Shown here in pieces: positions 1 to 6,781 of a stretch of DNA of 9,221 nucleotides (the first letter of the stretch is position 1; every line of letters begins with the position of its first letter). Source of the DNA: an uncultured Neisseriaceae bacterium. GTDB lineage: Bacteria > Pseudomonadota > Gammaproteobacteria > Burkholderiales > UBA11063. The position numbers and the translations under genes are program-made. The DNA is taken from the NCBI GenBank assembly GCA_937952895.1, contig CALFYC010000208.1, forward strand, positions 1-9,221, given 5' to 3'. The notes under the pieces were generated by a model, which ran no database searches, was not told where the DNA came from, and was given only the letters and a program-made list of their open reading frames with translations.

Positions 1-64
1 GGTAGCTGGTTTTGGGGTTGCTGAAATCTTAAAATTAATTTTAACTAAATATAATCTTAATTAA
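1..64 (+). CDS. 3' end of an unidentified gene (partial)
   Basis: An open frame enters from the left edge (first full codon at 2-4) and ends at the TAA at 62-64, giving a tail of 20 residues, VAGFGVAEILKLILTKYNLN. It lies 6 bp from the 3' end of the convergent xthA gene, so it is probably the true end of a real gene and not chance. The hydrophobic helix-like tail with a GFG turn faintly recalls the C-termini of ThiF/TcdA-like proteins, but 20 residues cannot support a family call. The function is unknown from this window. Confidence 0.5.
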   Translation, partial: VAGFGVAEILKLILTKYNLN

Positions 65-70
65 CCCATT

Positions 71-841
71 TTATAATTTTAAATCATATTCCATAATTAG
101 TGGCGCATGGTCAGAAAATTTAATTGTTTTAAATATTTCACCTGAACTTATTGAATTGACAATTCCAGGAGTAATTATTTGATAATCAATTCGCCAACCC
201 ACATCTTTAACATAAGCTTGCCCACGATTTGACCACCATGTATAACCAGGAATTTCTGGATATAAATTACGCCATGTATCGATAAAGCCAGAACTAAATC
301 TTTTCTCAATCCAAGATCGTTCTTCAGGTAAGAATCCTGAATTTTTTAGATTACCTTTCCAATTTTTAAGATCAATCTCACGATGTGCAATATTCCAATC
401 TCCACATAAAATATAGTTTTTATTTGAAGATAATTTCTTATTTAAAATTGGTTCATAATATTCCATAAATCTAAATTTTTTAGCCTGCTTATCGGGACCG
501 GATGACCCTGAAGGTAAATAAAGTGATACAACACTTAAATTATCATAGTCAAATTGTAAATAGCGTCCTTCATCATCAATTTCAATATTATTTAGTTTAT
601 CAATAATTTGATTAGGTTTTGCTTTAGCATAAATCGCAACACCGCTATAGCCTTTTTTTTGTGCTGGATTAAAATAACAATAATAGCCATTCCAGTTTTT
701 TAACTCTAAGGGTATATCATCATGCTGAGCTTTGATTTCTTGTAAGCAAATAAAATCAGCATTTTGAGATTCAAGCCAATTAAATAAGCCTTTACTAAAT
801 GCTGAGCGAATTCCATTCACATTGATCGTAATAATTTTCAT
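71..841 (-). CDS. xthA: exodeoxyribonuclease III (AP endonuclease, EEP family)
   Basis: This is a 256-residue cytosolic DNA repair enzyme of the exonuclease III family, which cuts 5' of abasic sites and degrades duplex DNA from 3' ends. The endonuclease/exonuclease/phosphatase fold spans the whole protein. Residues at the family's active-site positions are present: Asn7, Glu35 in LQEIKAQ (metal ligand), Tyr108, Asp148 and Asn150 in GDWNIAH, Asp219 in RIDY, and Asp244-His245 in SDHAPL near the C-terminus. The length is close to the usual 250-270. The relative Crc of pseudomonads has the same fold but has lost the nuclease activity, and the intact catalytic set here argues for a nuclease. The ATG is at 839-841, with an AAGGA-type ribosome binding site upstream (complement of about 852-857). 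The gene lies 42 bp downstream of the flavoprotein gene on the same strand and is probably co-transcribed with it. One run of eight A occurs in codons 61-63. Confidence 0.95.
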   Translation of the reverse strand: MKIITINVNGIRSAFSKGLFNWLESQNADFICLQEIKAQHDDIPLELKNWNGYYCYFNPAQKKGYSGVAIYAKAKPNQIIDKLNNIEIDDEGRYLQFDYDNLSVVSLYLPSGSSGPDKQAKKFRFMEYYEPILNKKLSSNKNYILCGDWNIAHREIDLKNWKGNLKNSGFLPEERSWIEKRFSSGFIDTWRNLYPEIPGYTWWSNRGQAYVKDVGWRIDYQIITPGIVNSISSGEIFKTIKFSDHAPLIMEYDLKL

Positions 842-883
842 AATGTAATTAGTCCTTTTTATTCAAATTTGTGTTTAATATCA

Positions 884-2059
884 TCAAACATAGTTAGCAG
901 CTGCATAAGCTGAAGACCATGCCCACTGAAAATTATATCCACCGAGCCATCCTGTTACATCAACTACTTCACCAATAAAGAATAGTCCATCAATCTTATT
1001 ACTCATAAGACTTTTGGAAGATAACTCATTAGTGTCAACCCCACCTTTTGTGACTTCTGCTTTTTTAAAGCCTTGGGTTCCACTTGGAATTATGACAAAT
1101 TTATGGATAAATTCAGCTATTTTTTTTATTTCTAGATTAGATAATTGGCAAATTTGCTTATCAATCTTTAGTGTTTCTGTAATATTATTTGATAATCTAG
1201 CTGAAAAATAATTAGTTAGGAAGTTACTTAAAGTACATAAACTATGCCGTTGGCAATAAATAAGTTCTTCAATATTAAGGTTGGGTAACATGTCAATTAC
1301 AATTGTTTCTTTATGATCCCAATAAGATGATATTTGTAAAATTGCAGGTCCACTTAGGCCACGATGAGTAATTAGAGAATTTTCTAAAAAGCGAATTTTA
1401 TTTTTAGTTGATACTTCACTATAAAACGAAGTTCCAGATAAAGCTGTAAAATTTTTGAACTTTTCTTCAGGAAGAGTGAGCGGAACAAGTGCTGGTTTGG
1501 GCTCAACAATTTTTAAACCAAATTTACGTGCGATCTCATAACCAAATCCAGTGGCGCCAATTTGAGGGATAGAAAGACCTCCGGTTGCAATAATTAGTGT
1601 TTCTGCTTTAAAGATACCAATTGAGGAATTTATTTCAAAGCCTGAATTGGTTGATTCAATTTCATTTATAGATACACCCATGTGGCGGATGACGTTATTT
1701 TCATTGCATAAAAAATCTAATAAATTTATGATTTCCAGGGAGTTTTTATCACAAAATAATTGACCAAGTGTTTTTTCATGATAGTTAATATGGAATTTAT
1801 CTAGTAAACTTGTAAAATCTTGCGGTGTATATTTTGATAAGGCTGAAATACAAAAGTGAGGGTTCTTGGAGATATAACAATTGGGGCTAGTATAGATATT
1901 GGTAAAATTGCAAAATCCACCACCGGAAATTCGAATTTTTTCTGCAAGTTTTGTGCTATGATCAAGCAATGCAACAGATTTACCATTTTTACCCAATTGG
2001 TATGCGCACATTAATCCAGCAGCGCCAGCACCAATAATAACACTATTATATTTCTTCAT
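884..2059 (-). CDS. HI0933/YhiN-family NAD(P)/FAD-dependent flavoprotein
   Basis: This is a 391-residue protein of the HI0933-like (YhiN/BaiN-type) flavoprotein family, a widespread group of putative oxidoreductases whose physiological substrate is mostly unknown. The N-terminal dinucleotide-binding motif GAGAAG is at residues 10-15. The family signature with KIRISGGGFCNFTN follows at 41-54. An ATGG motif at 158-161 is typical of two-dinucleotide-binding flavoproteins. THRGLSGPAI is at 231-240 and KAEVTKGGVDTNEL at 333-346. The C-terminal FAD-contacting block GLFFIGEVVDVTGWLGGYN spans 358-376. The length is normal for the family (about 390-420). The protein lacks a signal peptide and is expected in the cytosol. 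The ATG at 2057-2059 has no clear Shine-Dalgarno sequence. The gene is the first of a leftward pair with xthA, whose start lies 42 bp past its stop. No function in repair is shown by the sequence, only by adjacency. Confidence 0.9.
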   Translation of the reverse strand: MKKYNSVIIGAGAAGLMCAYQLGKNGKSVALLDHSTKLAEKIRISGGGFCNFTNIYTSPNCYISKNPHFCISALSKYTPQDFTSLLDKFHINYHEKTLGQLFCDKNSLEIINLLDFLCNENNVIRHMGVSINEIESTNSGFEINSSIGIFKAETLIIATGGLSIPQIGATGFGYEIARKFGLKIVEPKPALVPLTLPEEKFKNFTALSGTSFYSEVSTKNKIRFLENSLITHRGLSGPAILQISSYWDHKETIVIDMLPNLNIEELIYCQRHSLCTLSNFLTNYFSARLSNNITETLKIDKQICQLSNLEIKKIAEFIHKFVIIPSGTQGFKKAEVTKGGVDTNELSSKSLMSNKIDGLFFIGEVVDVTGWLGGYNFQWAWSSAYAAANYV

Positions 2060-2088
2060 ATTTAATTATTAAATAATTTAAGGTTGTT

Positions 2089-2094
2089 AGTATA
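2089..2094 (-). promoter_or_regulatory. candidate -10 box for the flavoprotein-xthA unit
   Basis: Read on the minus strand, TATACT lies 29 bp upstream of the flavoprotein ATG and matches the sigma-70 -10 consensus in five of six positions. No convincing -35 box is found at the right distance, so this is a weak candidate in a very AT-rich spacer. Confidence 0.25.
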
Positions 2095-2189
2095 CCTTAT
2101 TTTAATGCCTATGATTTTAAATAGATGCAGGTTATAAAAAGGTTGGCCATATTTATAATTTGATGAGATGGAAGCAAAGGTAAATAAAT

Positions 2190-2218
2190 TTGTGTATTTT
2201 AAATAGCTATTATAAAAT
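2190..2218 (+). promoter_or_regulatory. candidate sigma-70 promoter of the secreted hydrolase gene
   Basis: TTGTGT at 2190-2195 and TAAAAT at 2213-2218 are separated by 17 bp, the best -35/-10 pair in the 223-bp divergent spacer. The predicted transcript would have a leader of about 60 nt. A 10-bp perfect palindrome, AATAGCTATT (2202-2211), lies in the spacer just before the -10 and could be an operator. AT-rich sequence gives many chance matches, so the assignment is tentative. Confidence 0.4.
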
Positions 2219-2283
2219 ACGCTCTCTTTATTTGGTTAAGATAAGAATTGTTAAGTGTTTCGAACTATTTTAAGGTGTCATAA

Positions 2284-3750
2284 ATGAATAAATATTTTAA
2301 ATTTATATATATCATTTTTATAGCAATACTATTTGTCAATTATGCTAATGGTATTAATTTGCAAGCAGCAAGTCAATTTGGTGAACTTAAATCATATGAA
2401 TTAAGTCAAGTATATTCTGTTGATCAAATGGTTAAATTTACATATTCTGTGTTGTGTAATGATCTTGAATCATCGTCTCCTATGTGTTTAAGTAATCTTA
2501 AAAATTTATCTGAATTTGGTGGATATAGTATCAATCAAATTGCAAATAATGCTTTAGGTATTGAAAGTGTTGCGGAATATAATATTACTTACTATACTCA
2601 AGGGTTAAATTTTGGTTCTTCAGTTACTCCACCCACCATCGAGTCTAAAGCAACAACTCTCGTATCCGGAAGTATTGTAATGCCTCAAGGTATTCCTTCG
2701 AATAAGATTAAAGGGGTAATTTTATTTTATCATGCAACGGTAGTAAATAAAAATGAGGCTGGGCCATCCTCAGATAGTGAAAGTGATATAGAATATGCTT
2801 CAGTATATGCCTCACAAGGTTATATCGTTGTGCTTCCTGATTACATAGGTTATGGTGTAGATCCACAAGATTTTCATCCTTATGTACTATTTCCACAAGT
2901 AAATGTTTTTAGTGGTGTGAATATGTTATCTGCAGCACGTCAATTATTTACTTCACTTGGAATTTCAAATAAAGAAACTCTAAATTTATATATAACTGGT
3001 TATTCAGAGGGTGGCGCATATGCACTTTGGACTTCTCGTATGCTACAACAGGGTGATATTTCATTAAAAAGTGCTAATATGAATTTAAAAGTTACAGTCC
3101 CTGTAAATGGTGCCTATGATTTGATAGGTGAGCAATTACCATTTGCGTTAGCCAATGTGAGTAGAAGTGAGAGTAAGAATGAATTTAATATTCAAAATAC
3201 TTTAAAGGCAACTTTATATAAGCCATTTTTAACAGCATATGTTTTTAGTGCTGCGGCTAATTATAATAGACTTCCTTGTTCTAGCGTTATGTTTGCTGAT
3301 TTTTGTAATTTAAGTAACGAGCATGTTCCTTATACTGTGCCAGATTTATTTGGGGTTAATCAGCCATCAGATGAATCAGTTCTTATGTTGTTATATAGTC
3401 AAGCAACATCAATGCCACCTTTTTCAGATACTAATAATTCAATTAAAGCATTTGTAAATCCATTAAGTGACTTACTCATAGATGAGGCGGAGTCGGCAAG
3501 TTTGGTTAGTTGGAAAACTTTTTCACCGGTTACATTAGTTTGTTTAAGGCGTGATTCAATAGTGACCAATTTAAATACCATGAGTGCTTATGATGGAATG
3601 ACTAGTCTTTCAGATAAAGGATTGGTAGATCAGATTTTTGTGGATAATTTGCAGTTTACATATGGATTATTGCCAATTGATCATGATAATGCTCGAATAT
3701 TTACTGATATTGCAGCTTTGTCAGTATTTAACCGTTATTCTAAACCATAA
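2284..3750 (+). CDS. secreted alpha/beta hydrolase, lipase/esterase type
   Basis: This is a 488-residue exported serine hydrolase, probably a lipase or esterase, with unknown substrate. Residues 1-23 form a signal peptide: a basic start (K3, K6), a hydrophobic core (I9-Y20), and an A-N-G cleavage site before Ile24. It has no lipobox cysteine. The alpha/beta hydrolase core begins near KGVILFYHA (143-151). The LPDYIGYG segment (184-191) resembles the oxyanion-side loop of secretory lipases (LIP-like families). The nucleophile elbow is GYSEGG with Ser241. Asp424 in LRRDSIV and His467 in PIDHDN are my inferred acid and histidine. Five cysteines follow the signal peptide, and C58/C68 and C332/C341 are plausible disulfide pairs, as expected outside the cytosol. 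The first 120 residues are a family-specific N-terminal region that I cannot assign. The ATG at 2284 has AAGGTG six nt upstream (2272-2277). The gene stands alone, with a hairpin 37 bp after its stop. Codon use resembles its neighbours. Confidence 0.85.
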   Translation: MNKYFKFIYIIFIAILFVNYANGINLQAASQFGELKSYELSQVYSVDQMVKFTYSVLCNDLESSSPMCLSNLKNLSEFGGYSINQIANNALGIESVAEYNITYYTQGLNFGSSVTPPTIESKATTLVSGSIVMPQGIPSNKIKGVILFYHATVVNKNEAGPSSDSESDIEYASVYASQGYIVVLPDYIGYGVDPQDFHPYVLFPQVNVFSGVNMLSAARQLFTSLGISNKETLNLYITGYSEGGAYALWTSRMLQQGDISLKSANMNLKVTVPVNGAYDLIGEQLPFALANVSRSESKNEFNIQNTLKATLYKPFLTAYVFSAAANYNRLPCSSVMFADFCNLSNEHVPYTVPDLFGVNQPSDESVLMLLYSQATSMPPFSDTNNSIKAFVNPLSDLLIDEAESASLVSWKTFSPVTLVCLRRDSIVTNLNTMSAYDGMTSLSDKGLVDQIFVDNLQFTYGLLPIDHDNARIFTDIAALSVFNRYSKP

Positions 3751-3787
3751 TGTTTATATGAAAAGGTTTTTATTCTAATGTTTAAAT

Positions 3788-3820
3788 AGATCTAAGTGAT
3801 TAATTGTATCACTTAGATCT
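3788..3820 (+). terminator. perfect 13-bp inverted repeat, probable terminator
   Basis: AGATCTAAGTGAT (3788-3800) and its exact reverse complement ATCACTTAGATCT (3808-3820) flank a 7-nt loop, TAATTGT. It starts 37 bp after the hydrolase stop codon and lies before the min operon, which is where a terminator is expected. The stem has only four G or C in 13 pairs and the following TATATC is a poor U-tract. It could therefore be an inefficient terminator, an mRNA 3'-end stabiliser, or a protein-binding dyad. Confidence 0.5.
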
Positions 3821-4019
3821 TATATCAGCTAATCATTAAGATAAAAGCTACTTATTTATATTGCTCTGCCATTTAAAATATTTCTAATAATCTAGATAAT
3901 CTTATGTAAAGAAAATCCAAAGACGGATGAAGGTTAACTGCTTTATGCTAACAACTTATAACGCTAAAAAGTGGAAGTGTAATATTTTCTATATAAGTTA
4001 ATCTCAATTGATTCTAGTA

Positions 4020-4028
4020 TGTTAAAAT
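4020..4028 (+). promoter_or_regulatory. candidate extended -10 promoter for the min operon
   Basis: TGTTAAAAT fits an extended -10 element: TG, one base, then TAAAAT, which matches TATAAT at five of six positions. It lies 35 bp before the minC ATG. No good -35 box lies 17 bp upstream (TTAATC at 3998 is 19 bp away), which is tolerated by extended -10 promoters. It is the best candidate in the spacer before the seven-gene run. Confidence 0.4.
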
Positions 4029-4063
4029 AATGGCGATTCAAGATAGGTTAATATGGAAGATGT

Positions 4064-4720
4064 ATGTTAAGCTCTGTGGTAAAGTTTAATAAAGCAGTAT
4101 TTGAATATTATGTTATTCATATTGGTTCTAAAACCAAGCTTGAGCAAATTCAAAATAAATTGATAGGTTTTAAAAAATTAGGCCAAGATAATTACCCAAT
4201 TGTATTAAATTTTGATCCTGATTTTGATATTGAAAGCATAAAAAATTTATTAACTTCTTTAAAAGAAATCGCAACTAAAGTAAATGTAATTTTACATTCG
4301 ATTGCGAGAAATGATAATATCTCGACTCAAGAAATTTCAGGCATCAATGTAGTAGATTATGCAAATGCTATAAAATCAAAGCATGTCTATGATAAGAGTT
4401 TAATTTTTGATGAACCTGTTAGAAGTGGCATTCGTTTAGATAATGATGGTGATATTATTATTAATAACTTTGTGTCAGATAACGCTGAAATTGTTGCATC
4501 TGGAAATATCCATGTATATGGAGAAGCTCGTGGACGTTTAATTGCGGGGAGCACTGGAGATAAAAATGCACGAATTTTTGTAACAAAATTTAATGCGGAA
4601 TTATTGGCAATTGGTGGGATATATAAAACTATGGATAAAAAACCACCTGAGACTATTTTAGGAAAACCTGTAATGGTTTTTTTAGATGAAAAAGATCGTT
4701 TGAATATTCTTCCACTATAA
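4064..4720 (+). CDS. minC: septum site-determining protein MinC
   Basis: MinC is the cytosolic FtsZ antagonist of the Min system, recruited to the membrane by MinD to stop division near the poles. The protein has 218 residues. The N-terminal FtsZ-interacting domain (about 1-100) is divergent, as is usual. A linker leads to the conserved C-terminal beta-helix domain (about 112-218), which dimerises and binds MinD. Its family motifs are RSGIR at 120-124, SGNIHVYGEARGR at 146-158 and AELLAIGGIYK at 178-188. The length is slightly under the E. coli 231. The ATG at 4064 is the first possible start, since an in-frame TAA lies at 4049-4051. The only purine-rich site, GGAAG at 4055-4059, is just 4 nt from it, an unusually short spacing. 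A 5-codon frame (4053-4070) overlaps the start. The gene is first in the operon, 27 bp before minD. Confidence 0.93.
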   Translation: MLSSVVKFNKAVFEYYVIHIGSKTKLEQIQNKLIGFKKLGQDNYPIVLNFDPDFDIESIKNLLTSLKEIATKVNVILHSIARNDNISTQEISGINVVDYANAIKSKHVYDKSLIFDEPVRSGIRLDNDGDIIINNFVSDNAEIVASGNIHVYGEARGRLIAGSTGDKNARIFVTKFNAELLAIGGIYKTMDKKPPETILGKPVMVFLDEKDRLNILPL

Positions 4721-4747
4721 ATTCATTTATTAGCTTAGGAGCATTGT

Positions 4748-5563
4748 ATGGTAAAAATTGTCGTTGTTACATCTGGTAAGGGCGGTGTGGGTAAAACTAC
4801 TACATCAGCAAGTTTTGCAACTGGCCTAGCTCTTAGGGGACATAAAACTGTTGTAATTGATTTCGATATTGGTCTACGTAATTTAGATTTAATTATGGGC
4901 TGTGAAAGACGAGTAGTATATGATTTTGTTAATGTTGTCCAAGGAGATGCAACATTACATCAAGCTTTAATTAAAGATAAAAATTGTGATAATTTATTTA
5001 TTCTAGCAGCATCGCAAACTAAAGATAAAGATGCCCTAAATGAAGAAGGTGTTGAGAAGGTAATTCAAGAGTTATCTAAAGATTTTGATTATATTGTATG
5101 TGATTCTCCAGCTGGAATTGAACGTGGAGCATTTTTAGCTTTATATTTTGCGGATGAGGCAATTGTAGTTACTAATCCAGAAGTATCTTCTGTTAGAGAT
5201 TCGGATCGTATTTTAGGGATCTTATCTTCTAAATCAAAACGAGCTTTAGAGGGTAAAGATAAAATTAAAGCGCATTTACTAATTACTCGTTATAATCCAG
5301 GTCGAGTTGAAAGTGGTGAAATGTTATCAATCCAAGATATTGAAGATATTTTACGAATTCCTTTAATTGGTGTTATTCCTGAATCTACAGATGTTTTACA
5401 AGCATCAAATACGGGAACTCCTGCAATAAGTCTAAATGGCACATCAGTATCCGATGCTTATCAAGATGTAATTTCTAGGTTTTTGGGTGAAGATAAGCCA
5501 TTACGCTTTACCAATGTAGAGAAAAAAAGTTTATTAAAACGTATCTTTGGAGGTAGAGTGTAA
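4748..5563 (+). CDS. minD: septum site-determining ATPase MinD
   Basis: MinD is the ParA/MinD-family ATPase that binds the inner membrane as an ATP dimer, recruits MinC, and is released by MinE to give pole-to-pole oscillation. The protein has 271 residues, the standard length. The deviant Walker A motif GKGGVGKTT is at 10-18, with signature Lys11 and Lys16. The switch I region has DFDIGLRN at 38-45 with Asp40. The Walker B-like DYIVCDSPAGIE is at 114-125. The last 12-16 residues (KKSLLKRIFGGRV and nearby) form the amphipathic membrane-targeting helix. An AGGAG site (4737-4741) lies 6 nt before the ATG. The stop codon overlaps the minE start by one base (TAATG), so the two are translationally coupled, matching the need for balanced MinD and MinE. 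Confidence 0.98.
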   Translation: MVKIVVVTSGKGGVGKTTTSASFATGLALRGHKTVVIDFDIGLRNLDLIMGCERRVVYDFVNVVQGDATLHQALIKDKNCDNLFILAASQTKDKDALNEEGVEKVIQELSKDFDYIVCDSPAGIERGAFLALYFADEAIVVTNPEVSSVRDSDRILGILSSKSKRALEGKDKIKAHLLITRYNPGRVESGEMLSIQDIEDILRIPLIGVIPESTDVLQASNTGTPAISLNGTSVSDAYQDVISRFLGEDKPLRFTNVEKKSLLKRIFGGRV

Positions 5564-5850
5564 TGTCTCTTCTCGAATTATTGTTTGGACGTAAAAAAGC
5601 TACGGCAAGCGTTGCAAAAGAACGTTTACAAATTATACTTGCTCACGAACGTGGAATGAATGAGGTTGAATCTGGCAAGCCTAGCTGGTTGCCACAATTG
5701 CAACAAGAGTTAGTTGACGTTATTGCACGTTATATAAAAATTAATAAAGAAGATTTAAGAGTTAATCTGGAAAGACGTGATAATCTAGAATTGTTAGAAA
5801 TCAATGTTACTTTGCCGGAGAAAGAAGGCGATAATGTCAGTGCATCATAA
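5563..5850 (+). CDS. minE: cell division topological specificity factor MinE
   Basis: MinE stimulates the MinD ATPase and drives Min oscillation, so that MinC activity is lowest at mid-cell. The protein has 95 residues. The N-terminal amphipathic segment MSLLELLFGRKK is the membrane-targeting sequence. The MinD-contact region follows (about 13-31, with VAKERLQIILAHERG). The C-terminal topological-specificity domain includes LVDVIARYIKI (50-60) and the LEINVTLP strand (78-85). It is a little longer than E. coli MinE (88). The extra tail, EKEGDNVSAS, is encoded where the gene runs into trxB, which starts at 5834, so 17 bp are shared in different frames. GGAGG at 5549-5553, inside minD, is the ribosome binding site, 9 nt before the ATG. 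Confidence 0.97.
   Translation: MSLLELLFGRKKATASVAKERLQIILAHERGMNEVESGKPSWLPQLQQELVDVIARYIKINKEDLRVNLERRDNLELLEINVTLPEKEGDNVSAS
5824..5828 (+). promoter_or_regulatory. ribosome binding site that fixes the trxB start
   Basis: GAAGG lies 5 nt before the ATG at 5834, inside the minE reading frame. An in-frame ATG at 5804 would add 10 residues (MLLCRRKKAI), which precede the FAD-binding strand expected near the N-terminus of the family. The 5834 start is therefore preferred. Confidence 0.7.
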
Positions 5851-6781
5851 ATTAATTATTTTAGGCTCAGGGCCTGCAGGTTATACTGCTGCAGTTTATG
5901 CTGCTCGTGCTAATTTAAATCCAGTAATAATTACAGGGATGGAGCAAGGTGGTCAATTAATGACGACTACTGATGTGGAAAATTGGCCAGCTGAAATAAA
6001 TGGATCGGTTATGGGGCCAGATTTAATGCAAAGATTTTTAGATCATGCAACTAAGTTTGGTACAGAAGTTATTTTTGATCAAATTCATACTACAGATTTA
6101 AAAACAAAACCCTTTAAATTAATCGGGGATTCTGGAGAATATACTTGTGATGTGTTAATTGTTGCAACTGGTGCTAGAGCTAAATATTTGGGTCTTGAAT
6201 CAGAGCAAAAATTTTTAGGGCGTGGAGTATCTGGTTGTGCCACATGTGATGGATTTTTTTATAAAAATCAAGAAGTGGCCGTTGTGGGTGGTGGAAATAC
6301 GGCAGTTGAAGAGGCGTTATATTTATCTAATATTTGTAGTAAAGTGACTTTAATTCATCGTCGGGATAGTTTTAAATCAGAAAAAATTTTAATTGATCGA
6401 ATGATGAAGAAAGTACAAGAAGGTAAAATTGAACTTAAAACTTCTTATACATTAGATGAGGTTTTGGGTGATGATAAAGGTGTTAATGGTATAAAGATTA
6501 AGAGTGCTAAAGATGAAAGTATATTAGAACTTAAACTATCTGGCGTGTTTATTGCAATTGGCCATAAGCCAAATACCGATATTTTCGAAGGTCAGCTAAA
6601 AATGGATCATGGTTACATTGTAACGAATAGCGGTCGTGAAGGGTATGCAACTGAAACTTCAATAAAAGGAGTATTTGCTGCTGGTGATGTGCAAGATATG
6701 ATTTATAAACAAGCAGTAACTTCAGCTGGAACTGGATGCATGGCAGCACTTGATGCTGAGAGATATTTGGATGAAATGTAA
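5834..6781 (+). CDS. trxB: thioredoxin-disulfide reductase (low Mr type)
   Basis: This flavoenzyme uses NADPH to reduce oxidised thioredoxin in the cytosol and so feeds ribonucleotide reductase, methionine sulfoxide reductases and general disulfide repair. The protein has 315 residues from the ATG at 5834, typical for the bacterial low-molecular-weight type. The FAD-binding GSGPAG is at 11-16. The redox-active CATC (Cys135 and Cys138) follows GVSG and precedes DGFF. The NADPH-binding GGGNTA is at 152-157, and HRR at 175-177 contacts the NADPH phosphate. The C-terminal FAD block GVFAAGDVQD is at 279-288. The gene overlaps the last 17 bp of minE, and its TAA directly abuts the ispF ATG. It is therefore part of the min transcription unit. 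No OxyR-type site or separate promoter is evident. Confidence 0.97.
   Translation: MSVHHKLIILGSGPAGYTAAVYAARANLNPVIITGMEQGGQLMTTTDVENWPAEINGSVMGPDLMQRFLDHATKFGTEVIFDQIHTTDLKTKPFKLIGDSGEYTCDVLIVATGARAKYLGLESEQKFLGRGVSGCATCDGFFYKNQEVAVVGGGNTAVEEALYLSNICSKVTLIHRRDSFKSEKILIDRMMKKVQEGKIELKTSYTLDEVLGDDKGVNGIKIKSAKDESILELKLSGVFIAIGHKPNTDIFEGQLKMDHGYIVTNSGREGYATETSIKGVFAAGDVQDMIYKQAVTSAGTGCMAALDAERYLDEM

Larger units (their letters stand above)
3751..4063. other. gene-free spacer between hydrolase gene and min operon
   Basis: This 313-bp stretch has no convincing gene. It holds the inverted repeat at 3788-3820, an 8-bp palindrome ATCTAGAT near 3892, and the candidate minC promoter at 4020-4028. A 24-codon frame (3927-4001) is open but has no supporting features. 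I recognise no riboswitch, tRNA or known small RNA in it. Confidence 0.6.

Noticed and set aside
71..841. Crc-type catabolite regulator instead of exonuclease III
   Set aside because: All expected catalytic positions (Glu35, Asp148, Asn150, Asp219, Asp244, His245) are retained.
1014..1211. A 65-codon plus-strand frame inside the flavoprotein gene
   Set aside because: It is antisense to a conserved gene whose motifs run through the same region, and it has no recognisable domain.
3927..4001. A 24-codon frame (MKVNC...) in the spacer before minC
   Set aside because: It has no good ribosome binding site and no domain or hydrophobic pattern that suggests a real small protein. Open frames of this length are expected by chance.
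5804..5833. An alternative upstream ATG for trxB
   Set aside because: It would add a charged 10-residue leader not expected in the family, and the ATG at 5834 has a proper GAAGG site.
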